Made by a program: the position numbers and the translations under genes | Part shown: positions 6,219 through 13,053 of the stretch, one piece after another | Position numbering within the stretch: position 1 is the first letter of the stretch | Layout of the letters: the number at the start of each line of letters is the position of its first letter | The notes under the pieces: generated by a model | The model's input: only the letters and a program-made list of their open reading frames with translations | What the model was told of the DNA's origin: nothing | Databases searched by the model: none | NCBI GenBank assembly: GCA_964597275.1 | Contig: CAZQXS010000107.1 | Span: 1 to 13,053 of the forward strand | Source: UBA8110 sp964597275 | GTDB taxonomy: Bacteria > SAR324 > NAC60-12 | DNA: 13,053 nucleotides | Direction: 5' to 3'

Positions 6219-7238
6219 ATGGCACAGCTGAATGAAATGATCCGGGAATTCCGGGGTTCCGTGAAGCAGAGCGTGGAGGGGCTGGCCTTGCTGATGGGCA
6301 TGCCGCCGGAAGAGTATGCGCGGCTGGAGGCGGACTGGATTCCGCCGGACGAGGTGCTGGAAAAGCTCTGCACGCTCTTTGAGTGGAACTTTCAGGACAC
6401 CAAGCGCATCGCCCTGCAATCCTCCGGAGAGTCCGCAGATCCCCCGGCCTCAGAATCCCAACCCTCCCAGCCGCTGCCTTCCGGCACCCTTCAGGAATTT
6501 TCGGAAGCACTGCGGGAGGCGCGGGAAGCCGTGGGTCAGCCCCCGGAAGGCGTGGCCACCCTGCTGGGCCTTGACACGCAACACTACCGCTCGATTGAGG
6601 AGGGACTCGTTCCCAGCGACGACCTGCTCCAGCAGATTTGCTCGCTCTTCCACTGGAACTACCGCCAAGTCCGACAGCGGCTCATCAACCGCAATGCCTC
6701 CATGCTGTTTCAGCGGCCCACGGCCAGCACAGCCACGGAGATGACGGAACCCTCTGCGGCTCCTGTGCCCGGTCCTGCGCTGGGCACCCGGATTCGGGAG
6801 CAGCGCGAGGCGGTCGGACAAACGCTCGACGGGCTTTCGATTCTGCTGGAAATCAGCCCACCGTTTTTGGAGGAAATCGAAAGCGGCCTCGCCAATCCGG
6901 ATGCCGCCCTGCTGCGTCGCATTGCCGCGCTGTTCCAGTGGAATTTCCACGAACTCCAGCTTGCCGAGCAAAAGCGTCGGCTCCCGGAGTTCCATCCGGC
7001 GGTGATGCGCCTGCCCAACGACGCGCAACCCCAGCAGCGCCAACGCCTCAAAAGCCTGCAAGACGCCATCGCGGAACCGTGGTTGCGGCTCACCGCCAAG
7101 CAGCAGGAATCCGTGCTTGCACAACTTGAACTCGTCCGGGACACGGTGCGCCGCTGGGGCACTCCTCCTGCCGCACCCGCCCCAGGCCCCTCTGCCGTTT
7201 CCAAACCGGAAACCGAACCCGCCAAGGCAAAGTCATGA
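6219..7238 (+). CDS. Protein with three tandem HTH (XRE-like) repeats
   Basis: A 339-residue soluble protein built from three copies of a ~58-residue helical unit at about 4-63, 93-154 and 187-248, joined by Pro/Ser/Ala-rich linkers. Units 2 and 3 start alike (LREAREAVGQPPEGVATLLG and IREQREAVGQTLDGLSILLE), then carry an IEEGL/IESGL turn and end in LFHWNY/LFQWNF. Unit 1 ends in LFEWNF but its first helix is diverged. The layout matches the helix-turn-helix core of XRE/Cro-type regulators. A C-terminal helix (about 270-312, PQQRQRLKSLQDAI and QQESVLAQLELVRDTVRRW) may mediate assembly, followed by a Pro/Ala tail. Likely a DNA-binding regulator or scaffold; whether all three units bind DNA is unknown. 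Its ATG is 118 bases from the divergent DUF3187 start, and its stop overlaps the next start (ATGA), so it probably regulates this envelope block. Confidence 0.8.
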   Translation: MAQLNEMIREFRGSVKQSVEGLALLMGMPPEEYARLEADWIPPDEVLEKLCTLFEWNFQDTKRIALQSSGESADPPASESQPSQPLPSGTLQEFSEALREAREAVGQPPEGVATLLGLDTQHYRSIEEGLVPSDDLLQQICSLFHWNYRQVRQRLINRNASMLFQRPTASTATEMTEPSAAPVPGPALGTRIREQREAVGQTLDGLSILLEISPPFLEEIESGLANPDAALLRRIAALFQWNFHELQLAEQKRRLPEFHPAVMRLPNDAQPQQRQRLKSLQDAIAEPWLRLTAKQQESVLAQLELVRDTVRRWGTPPAAPAPGPSAVSKPETEPAKAKS

Positions 7239-8257
7239 ACTGGGTGCGACTCGCCTTTGTCCTCGCGCTTGGTGCCGGAATCACCTCCTCGGTTTCCGCA
7301 CAAGCCCTGCTCAAGATCGGCTCGGCGCGTCCAGACGAGGTACTGACCTACGAAGAAGAACGACTCGCCGCCACCACCGTGCGGGACAACAACACCACCA
7401 CCATCAGCGGCAGCCGGCTTGGCATCATCACGCAGCGCAAATCCGTCAACCTCTACTTTCTCTACGTTTACGATCACCGCAACTTGCTCAGCTACGAAGG
7501 CAGCACTGCGCTGGCCTCATCCCTTTCCGACAACCTCACCGTTTCTGCATCCGGCACCGACCTGCCGGACACGCTTCAGGAGCGCGGGGGGCTGGTCTAT
7601 TTGCCGCTGGGCATCGGCAGCACCCGTCTGCAACTCCGGGGCGGCGGCGCCTTGGCCTCGGACACCAAAGACGTGAGTTCCGAGGATTACCACACTTTCC
7701 TGTCGCTGCTGCTCACGCTCAACCGCAAATCCAGCAACCGCTTCAGCATCGGCGGATTCCGGCAGACATTCCTTGGCATTTTGGGCGATTGGATTCCGCT
7801 CGTGCAGTTTGAGTCGGTGTCCTCCGATTCCGCATGGTCACTCGGATTCGTCCACGTTCCGGGCTACTACGACCGGCCCGTGTACCCCTACTTCAGCTAC
7901 GATCTCGAATCCAATTCCAACATTGCCGTGGAGTTGGTGTACCCACGCAAGTTCTCGCTGTTTGCCTTTTTCGCGCACCGCTGGTCGCTCCTGCTGGAAT
8001 TGGAAAAGGAATCGAGTTACTATCGTTTGAGTCAGTCCAGCCCGTGGAACAGCGCAGTGTTGCGCTCCGAACAGTTCCGGCAGCTCCTGCGGCTCAACTA
8101 CCACCTCTTTGGGCATGTCACCCTTGGGGTGGGGTCCGGAAACAGCGTGGACCGCCGTTTCACCCTGTACGACAAGAACCTCAACCAACTGCGACAGGTC
8201 ACCCCGGAAGTCACTGCGCTCCACCAAGGACACGTTTCCTTCACCGTTTATTTTTGA
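7235..8257 (+). CDS. Exported beta-barrel-like protein coupled to the triple-HTH gene
   Basis: 340 residues with an N-terminal signal peptide (MNWVRLAFVLALGAGITSSV then SAQ, cleavage near 22). The mature protein is a run of short amphipathic strands with aromatic girdles, for example SVNLYFLYVYDHRNLLSYEG, PVYPYFSYDLESNSNIAVEL and FSLFAFFAHRWSLLLELE. It finishes with HVSFTVYF, a C-terminal Phe typical of outer-membrane barrels recognised by BamA. I do not recognise a named family. The ATG at 7235 overlaps the upstream stop in an ATGA junction, so it is translationally coupled to the triple-HTH gene. A membrane barrel made with a cytoplasmic HTH protein suggests that the regulator and the surface protein belong to one response unit. 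That function is inference. Confidence 0.82.
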   Translation: MNWVRLAFVLALGAGITSSVSAQALLKIGSARPDEVLTYEEERLAATTVRDNNTTTISGSRLGIITQRKSVNLYFLYVYDHRNLLSYEGSTALASSLSDNLTVSASGTDLPDTLQERGGLVYLPLGIGSTRLQLRGGGALASDTKDVSSEDYHTFLSLLLTLNRKSSNRFSIGGFRQTFLGILGDWIPLVQFESVSSDSAWSLGFVHVPGYYDRPVYPYFSYDLESNSNIAVELVYPRKFSLFAFFAHRWSLLLELEKESSYYRLSQSSPWNSAVLRSEQFRQLLRLNYHLFGHVTLGVGSGNSVDRRFTLYDKNLNQLRQVTPEVTALHQGHVSFTVYF

Positions 8258-8279
8258 TCTTCCAAAACTTAAAAAGATC

Positions 8280-8360
8280 ACCACAGAGTCTCAGAGAACA
8301 CCGAGAAAAATGATCAGCAAAATATGCTCTGTGTCCTCTGTGTCTCTGTGTCTCTGTGGT
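8280..8360. repeat. CACAGAG/CTCTGTG inverted repeat, intergenic
   Basis: Terminal inverted repeats ACCACAGAG (8280-8288) and CTCTGTGGT (8352-8360) are perfect. The arms continue imperfectly inward; the right arm is a run of CTCTGTGT units (GCTCTGTGTCCTCTGTGTC and on). It is the same family as 773-843. It lies in the gap between the barrel-like gene and the 5-oxoprolinase gene and could form a long hairpin terminating the former transcript. This family is dispersed in many unrelated bacteria. Confidence 0.8.
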
Positions 8361-8389
8361 AAATCAACTCGATTATCCCTGTTTACGAC

Positions 8390-11300
8390 ATGACCGAACA
8401 CGCCTTCCGTTTCTCGATTGACCGAGGCGGAACCTTCACTGATGTCTACGCCGAGGTTCCGGGGAAGCCGGGCTTCCGAGTGGTCAAACTGCTCTCGGAA
8501 GATCCGCAGAACTACCCGGACGCACCCCGCGAGGGCATCCGCCGCATCTTGGAGGAAGTCACCGGAACGCCATTTCCCAAAGAAGGCTTTTCTGCCGAAG
8601 CCGTCGAGTGGATCCGCATGGGCACGACGGTGGCCACCAACGCGCTGCTGGAGCGCAAGGGTGCCCGCACCGCGCTGGTGATCACGCAGGGCTTCCAGGA
8701 TTTGCTTCAGATCGGCAACCAAACCCGCCCCAAGCTTTTTGATCTGGAAATCCGCAAGCTCGACTTGCTCTACGAGCAGGTGATCGAGGTCGAGGAACGA
8801 GTGCGTCTGCTACAAAAAAACGAGGCAGAAGGCAGGAGGCAGGAGGCAGAAGGCGGGGAGTTGGAGGTCGTTGAGGGAACGACGGGCGAACTGTTCTTGG
8901 TTTTGGCCAAGCCGGACGTGGAGGCGGTTCGGTCGCAGCTTCGAGCGGTGTATGATTCCGGAATCCGGGCACTGGCCGTCGTGTTCACCCACGCCTACGC
9001 GGTTCCGGATCACGAACGAAAAATCGGAGAACTGGCCCGCGAGATCGGCTTCACGCAAATTTCGCTCTCGCACGAGGTCATGCCGATGGTCAAGATGGTC
9101 GCCCGGGGCGACACCACCACCGTGGACGCCTACCTGACCCCGCACATCCGCAACTACCTCGACAGCTTCCGTGCGGGATTTTCGGACGGGCTGGAATCCT
9201 CGCAACTGCTTTTCATGCAGTCCGACGGCGGACTCACCGGAGCCGATCACTTCAAGGGCAGCAACGCCATCCTCTCCGGCCCCGCCGGCGGAGTGGTGGG
9301 CTACGCGCTGACCACCGATCTGGGACAGCCCGTGATCGGCTTTGACATGGGCGGCACTTCCACCGACGTGTCGCGCTACGGCACCGACTACGAACTCACG
9401 CACGAAACCGAAACCGCTGGAGTCCGCATTCAAGCCCCGCAGATGCACATCAAGACTGTGGCGGCAGGCGGCGGCTCGCGGCTTTTTTTCCGCAACGGCC
9501 TCTTCGAGGTCGGCCCGGAATCTGCCGGGGCGCATCCCGGCCCCGTGTGTTACCGCAAAAACGGCCACCTTGCCATCACCGACGCCAACCTTGTCCTCGG
9601 ACGGCTGCACCCAGACTACTTCCCCAAAATCTTTGGACCCACCGAAGACCAGCCGCTTGATGCTGACACCACCCGCCGTGCGTTTGAGACACTGGCCGAC
9701 CAAATCAACACCCACTCCCGCGAACGTGGGCTTCCGGAAATGAGCCTCGAGGACATCGCGCTGGGCTTCATCCGGGTTGCCAACGAGGTGATGGTGCGGC
9801 CCATCCGCGAAATCTCCGTGATGCGCGGGTTCGACACCAAGGAACACGTCCTCGCCTGCTTCGGCGGAGCCGGGGGCCAGCATGCCTGCGCCATTGCCCG
9901 CGAGTTGGGCATCTCGCGCATCTTCATCCACCGCTTCGCCGGCATCCTCTCCGCCTACGGAATGGGCCTCGCGGACGTGGTTTCCGAACAACAAGAACCG
10001 GCGGCGGCAGTGCTACCGACCACAAACTCACCCCTCGGTGCCGCTTCCGGTGGTGCCGACGACACCCCCGAAACCCTTCTTCAAGCCATCGAACATGGAC
10101 AATACTTACCTCAACAGCTTCCACCAGCAGTGGATCGAACACAGGCGCAAGCGACTCTCCGAACAGCCGAGGCTCTCGCGCAGCGAATTCATCGCGCAGT
10201 ACAAGCAGATCATGTCGCAGAGTACACGAGCCTCCCAGACTCCCGTGAGCGTTTCCGTGCTCGCAGAGCCGTCTTTGAGCGCATAAAGCCCCAAGAGGAA
10301 GTCGCGCTGAGGGAATGGGCGGTGGCCGAGGGCTTGATGCTCACAGGCGAGGACTGCCTGTGTCAGTGGGAGCGTGACGGCAAGCTGGGCGGTACCGAGC
10401 ATCAAATCTGGCTGGACGAGCAGGCCGGGCGCGTCTTCAAGCTCAACAACCTCAGCTTCCACGTTTGCTGGCTGGAATACTTTCACCGCCTCGCCCTGCA
10501 CAATCACCTGTTTCCGGACACTCAGATGAAGCTGGAGGGCTTCGTCGAATGCGACGGCACCTTGATGCCCGTCACCTCGCAGGCCGTCATCCAAGCCGTC
10601 CGGGGAGCAACTCGCGAGGAAACACAGCTTTTCATGCAACGCCTCGGCTTTGCTCCCATTTCGGGCAAGGCCAACGACTACCTCCATGCCGAGCAAGGCT
10701 TGATTGCTGAAGACCTTCACGATGAAAACGTCCTCATTGACATCATGGGGAGCATCGTCATCCTTGACCCCGTGATGTACTTGGACGAATCCTCAAAACT
10801 GGAGCGCCTGCAACGCTGGGCCGCAGCGGAACTGCCCTCACGTCAACCCGGAAACTCCCTCAAGGTGCTTGCCCAACGACTGGACACCCTCGCCGAGCAG
10901 GGCCGTGACGAATTGCTTGCCCAAGGCCATGCCCCGGAACACATCGAAGTCAAGCGGTTCCTCAACCTGCGCTATCAGGGCACCGACACCGCGCTGATGA
11001 TTCCGGAGCCGGAAGCCACAACCTACGACGCCAGCCTGACCAACTGCGGGCTGGGCTTTTCCAATGCGAGTGCGGAATTGCAGTCATCCGTGTCCCTTCC
11101 CAACTTTGCAGAGTCGTTCAAGGAAACCTACCGCCGCGAGTTCGGCTTTGAACTCGCCAACCGCGACATCCTGGTGGACGACGTGCGGGTGCGGGCGGTC
11201 GCCAAATCTCCGGGGCTGCAAAAATTCCCCATTCCCCAAAAAACCGAACCCCCGCAATCCGACCACCACACCCGCTGCTACTTTGAGGGCGGCTGGCACG

Positions 11301-13053
11301 ACACGCCGATTTTCCTGCTCGAACAACTTGGCGCGGGACAACGGCTGAACGGCCCGGCGATCCTCATGCAGGACACCTCGACCATCCTCATCGAACCCGG
11401 ATGCTTTGCCGAAATCACGGAGTTCGGCGATGTCGTCATCACGGTTGAAACCCGAACTCAGCGCGAAATCGGCACGCAGTCGGACCCCATCCAGCTTTCC
11501 ATCTTCAGCAACCTCTTCATGTCGATCGCGGAGCAGATGGGGCGCACGCTCCAGCGCACTGCGATTTCCACGAACATCAAGGAACGGCTCGATTTCTCCT
11601 GCGCGATCTTTGACGAATCCGGTGGCCTCGTCGCCAACGCCCCGCACGTTCCGGTGCATCTTGGGGCGATGAGCGACGCCGTGCGCCGCCAGATCGAGCT
11701 TCAGGGTGAAAATCTGCGGGAAGGCGACGTGCTGGTTTCCAACCACCCCATCGCCGGAGGCAGCCACCTTCCGGACATCACGGTCATCACCCCGGTTTGG
11801 CGGGATGGACGCCCAATCTTTTTTGTCGCCAGCCGAGGCCATCATGCTGACATCGGCGGCATCTCTCCCGGCTCCATGCCTCCGTTCTCCCGCAAGCTCA
11901 TCGAGGAAGGCGCGTGCATCAAGAGCTTCAAGCTCGTGGAAAACGGCGTGTTCAACGAAGAGGGCATCACGGAGTTGCTGCTTGAACCGGGCACGCTGCC
12001 GAGGGGTCCGGGAGAAGCGTCCATGAGCGGGGCACGACTGCTTTCCGACAATCTCTCGGACCTCAAAGCGCAGATCGCGGCCAACCAGCGCGGCATTGAC
12101 CTTTTGCTGGAGATGGTGGACCACTACTCGCTGGACGTGGTGCAGGCGTACATGTGGCACATTCAGGCCAATGCCGAGGAAGCCGTGCGCCACATGCTCA
12201 CGGACTTGTCCGCACGGGAAGGACTCAAGGAGGTGGATTCGCTCTCAGCGCAGGATTTTCTGGACGACGGCAGCCCCATCGTGCTGAAAATCACCATTGA
12301 CCGCCGGGACGGCAGTGCGATTTTCGACTTCACCGGAACAGGCTCCGAACTCTGGGGCAACCTCAACGCCCCCCGTGCGGTCACAAGTTCCGCGATCCTC
12401 TACGGCCTGCGCTGCCTCATCCCACAGGACATCCCGCTCAACCAAGGCTGCCTCAACCCAATCCAGGTGATCGTTCCGGAAGGCACCTTGCTTTCGCCCT
12501 CGGAACACGCGGGGGTGGTCGGTGGCAACGTCCTCACCTCGCAGCGCATCACCGATGTCATCCTGCGGGCTTTCCACGCCTGTGCCGCTTCGCAAGGCTG
12601 CACCAACAACTTCACTTTCGGCAACGAACGCTTTGGCTATTACGAAACGATTGGCGGCGGCGCGGGCGCAGGTGCCTCATGGCACGGGCAATCCGGTGTC
12701 CACACGCACATGACCAACACGCGCATCACCGATCCGGAAATTCTGGAGCGGCGCTTTCCGGTGATGCTCCGAGAATTCTCCATCCGACCCAACACGGGCG
12801 GCAACGGCAAGTTCCGGGGCGGTGACGGACTGGTGCGAGAAGTCGAGTTTCTGGAACCGCTCAATGCGGCGATTCTCTCGGAGCGGCGGGTGTACGCCCC
12901 CTACGGACTGGACGGCGGCGAACCCGGAGTTTGCGGACGGAACCTCTTCCTGCGCAACGACGGCACCACGCTCTCCCTCGGTGGCAAGAACGAAATCCGT
13001 GCCGAAGTCGGAGAACGCTTCCGCATTGAAACCCCCGGTGGCGGGGGCTACGG
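8390..13053 (+). CDS. 5-oxoprolinase (fused HUF-A/HUF-B, OPLAH type) carrying an in-frame kinase insert; last codons outside window
   Basis: ATP-dependent opening of 5-oxoproline to glutamate, as in glutathione and pyroglutamate salvage; cytoplasmic. I translated the junctions and spot-checked the frame: 1554 codons without a stop, ending just short of the family C-terminus (PGGGGY). HUF-A: RGGTFTD (12-18), GTTVATNALLERKG (78 on), FDMGGTSTDVSRY (318 on) and FGGAGGQHACAIAREL (491 on) form the actin-like ATP fold. HUF-B begins near 1032 with DPIQLSIFSNLFMSIAEQMG, then NIKERLDFSCA, NHPIAGGSHLPD, SRGHHADIGG and NLNAPRAVTSSA. Sequence order matches human OPLAH (1288 aa) closely enough to prefer 5-oxoprolinase over hydantoinase. 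The excess length comes mainly from about 277 residues inserted at ~543-829, with a smaller repeat-derived insert near 146. Whether the enzyme still folds is unknown. There is no Shine-Dalgarno; the start is set by homology. Confidence 0.92.
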   Translation, partial: MTEHAFRFSIDRGGTFTDVYAEVPGKPGFRVVKLLSEDPQNYPDAPREGIRRILEEVTGTPFPKEGFSAEAVEWIRMGTTVATNALLERKGARTALVITQGFQDLLQIGNQTRPKLFDLEIRKLDLLYEQVIEVEERVRLLQKNEAEGRRQEAEGGELEVVEGTTGELFLVLAKPDVEAVRSQLRAVYDSGIRALAVVFTHAYAVPDHERKIGELAREIGFTQISLSHEVMPMVKMVARGDTTTVDAYLTPHIRNYLDSFRAGFSDGLESSQLLFMQSDGGLTGADHFKGSNAILSGPAGGVVGYALTTDLGQPVIGFDMGGTSTDVSRYGTDYELTHETETAGVRIQAPQMHIKTVAAGGGSRLFFRNGLFEVGPESAGAHPGPVCYRKNGHLAITDANLVLGRLHPDYFPKIFGPTEDQPLDADTTRRAFETLADQINTHSRERGLPEMSLEDIALGFIRVANEVMVRPIREISVMRGFDTKEHVLACFGGAGGQHACAIARELGISRIFIHRFAGILSAYGMGLADVVSEQQEPAAAVLPTTNSPLGAASGGADDTPETLLQAIEHGQYLPQQLPPAVDRTQAQATLRTAEALAQRIHRAVQADHVAEYTSLPDSRERFRARRAVFERIKPQEEVALREWAVAEGLMLTGEDCLCQWERDGKLGGTEHQIWLDEQAGRVFKLNNLSFHVCWLEYFHRLALHNHLFPDTQMKLEGFVECDGTLMPVTSQAVIQAVRGATREETQLFMQRLGFAPISGKANDYLHAEQGLIAEDLHDENVLIDIMGSIVILDPVMYLDESSKLERLQRWAAAELPSRQPGNSLKVLAQRLDTLAEQGRDELLAQGHAPEHIEVKRFLNLRYQGTDTALMIPEPEATTYDASLTNCGLGFSNASAELQSSVSLPNFAESFKETYRREFGFELANRDILVDDVRVRAVAKSPGLQKFPIPQKTEPPQSDHHTRCYFEGGWHDTPIFLLEQLGAGQRLNGPAILMQDTSTILIEPGCFAEITEFGDVVITVETRTQREIGTQSDPIQLSIFSNLFMSIAEQMGRTLQRTAISTNIKERLDFSCAIFDESGGLVANAPHVPVHLGAMSDAVRRQIELQGENLREGDVLVSNHPIAGGSHLPDITVITPVWRDGRPIFFVASRGHHADIGGISPGSMPPFSRKLIEEGACIKSFKLVENGVFNEEGITELLLEPGTLPRGPGEASMSGARLLSDNLSDLKAQIAANQRGIDLLLEMVDHYSLDVVQAYMWHIQANAEEAVRHMLTDLSAREGLKEVDSLSAQDFLDDGSPIVLKITIDRRDGSAIFDFTGTGSELWGNLNAPRAVTSSAILYGLRCLIPQDIPLNQGCLNPIQVIVPEGTLLSPSEHAGVVGGNVLTSQRITDVILRAFHACAASQGCTNNFTFGNERFGYYETIGGGAGAGASWHGQSGVHTHMTNTRITDPEILERRFPVMLREFSIRPNTGGNGKFRGGDGLVREVEFLEPLNAAILSERRVYAPYGLDGGEPGVCGRNLFLRNDGTTLSLGGKNEIRAEVGERFRIETPGGGGY
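8824..8858 (+). repeat. Five tandem GGCAGRA-type heptamers inside the oxoprolinase ORF
   Basis: Units GGCAGAA, GGCAGGA, GGCAGGA, GGCAGAA and GGCGGGG follow a run of seven A (8814-8820) in the coding strand. They are translated as EAEGRRQEAEGG. The site is a variable loop in HUF-A where human OPLAH is about 10 residues shorter. GGCAGAAGGCAGGAG-type tracts are dispersed low-complexity repeats in many bacterial genomes; here one sits in frame in a coding region. Confidence 0.8.
10092..10858 (+). other. Cassette inserted in frame in oxoprolinase: small ORF plus polyvalent-protein-type kinase domain
   Basis: Oxoprolinase similarity stops after PETLLQAIE and resumes at VLAQRLDTLAEQGRDELLAQ; the intervening stretch is absent from the family. 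From about residue 630 (REWAVAEGLMLTGED) the host frame encodes a kinase-like fold: a Gly-rich turn GGTEH (667-671), a VAIK-type lysine in RVFKLNN (Lys684), a helix LEYFHRLALHNHLFP, a hinge-like MPVTSQ, a catalytic loop EDLHDENVLI (Asp775, Asn780) and a metal-site VILDP (Asp793). This matches the Ser/Thr/Tyr kinase domain of phage and plasmid polyvalent proteins (Kinase-PolyVal). A possible internal start is GTG 10322, with TGAGGG 8 bases before it, or ATG 10337 after GAGGG. The kinase frame has no stop of its own and runs into oxoprolinase. Edges are estimates to within a few tens of bases. Confidence 0.75.
10095..10286 (+). CDS. 63-aa small ORF at the head of the kinase cassette, overlapping the oxoprolinase frame
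   Basis: Reads MDNTYLNSFHQQWIEHRRKR, then LSEQPRLSRSEFIAQYKQIM, and ends SVSVLAEPSLSA with TAA at 10284-10286. It is in a different frame from oxoprolinase and the kinase. Its codons have GC in the third position in 49 of 63 cases (78%) by hand count. The host frame over the same bases has 28 of 63 (44%). Other genes here favour G/C at that position, so this small frame is likely the one selected as coding. It begins exactly where oxoprolinase similarity ends, and ends about 36 bases before the candidate kinase start at 10322. It is a helical, basic protein of no recognised family. It may be a partner of the kinase, or the N-terminal part of the kinase separated by a frameshift. No Shine-Dalgarno is visible. 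Confidence 0.5.
   Translation: MDNTYLNSFHQQWIEHRRKRLSEQPRLSRSEFIAQYKQIMSQSTRASQTPVSVSVLAEPSLSA

Noticed and set aside
6101..6373. N-terminal extension of the DUF3187 frame to 6373
   Set aside because: It overlaps the divergent triple-HTH gene and would bury the signal peptide that starts at 6100.
8810..9994. Long minus-strand ORF (394 codons) opposite oxoprolinase
   Set aside because: It is the antisense of strongly conserved HUF-A sequence; long opposite-strand frames are expected in GC-rich genes with G/C third positions.
10070..10864. Possible imperfect direct repeat flanking the kinase cassette (GAAACCCTTCTTCAAG and GAAACTCCCTCAAG)
   Set aside because: Gapped and mismatched, and the two copies are in different codon phases, so it is not convincing as a target-site duplication.
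11084..12193. Long minus-strand ORF (369 codons) opposite the second half of oxoprolinase
   Set aside because: Antisense shadow of conserved HUF-A end and HUF-B; its translation resembles no protein family and is His/Arg/Val-rich noise.

Overview
The window is GC-rich bacterial DNA from a diderm (Gram-negative) organism. It encodes a periplasmic binding protein and three exported proteins that look like outer-membrane beta-barrels. Few genes have a clear Shine-Dalgarno sequence. The intergenic gaps carry dispersed palindromic repeats of two families seen in many environmental proteobacteria and related phyla. The sequence alone does not fix the phylum. It reads as chromosomal, with two patches that look like inserted accessory DNA.

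Layout, left to right. (1) 1-1826, minus strand: the start of a branched-chain amino-acid type ABC substrate-binding protein, then a zinc-binding GFA-family protein and a single-domain cupin. (2) 1857-3690, minus strand: a 431-aa protein I do not recognise, a 101-aa PBECR/RelE-like nuclease-fold protein, and a DUF2283 protein. The last two are in the same reading frame, separated by one stop codon, and look like a toxin-antitoxin-type pair. (3) 3848-4288, plus strand: a complete dUTPase (dut), converging tail to tail with the next block. (4) 4290-8257: a divergent cell-envelope block. On the minus strand are a DUF3187 beta-barrel gene and an overlapping second exported barrel-like gene. On the plus strand are a protein with three tandem HTH-like repeats and, coupled by ATGA, a third exported barrel-like gene. 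(5) 8390-13053, plus strand: a single open frame for a fused 5-oxoprolinase (OPLAH type), lacking only its last few codons.

The most unusual object is the 5-oxoprolinase gene. Its HUF-A domain is interrupted by about 277 extra residues that carry a complete kinase-like catalytic core of the kind found in phage and plasmid polyvalent proteins. The host frame stays open across the whole insert. Within the insert, third-position GC shows that the first ~190 bases were coding in another frame, as a 63-aa small ORF starting exactly where oxoprolinase similarity ends. This suggests a small-protein-plus-kinase cassette landed inside a housekeeping gene without breaking its reading frame. The same gene also absorbed an in-frame heptamer repeat near residue 146.

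Working model: the envelope block makes a small regulator plus surface barrels. dUTPase, oxoprolinase, GFA protein and cupin are ordinary metabolism. The nuclease/DUF2283 pair and the embedded kinase cassette are recent accessory arrivals.
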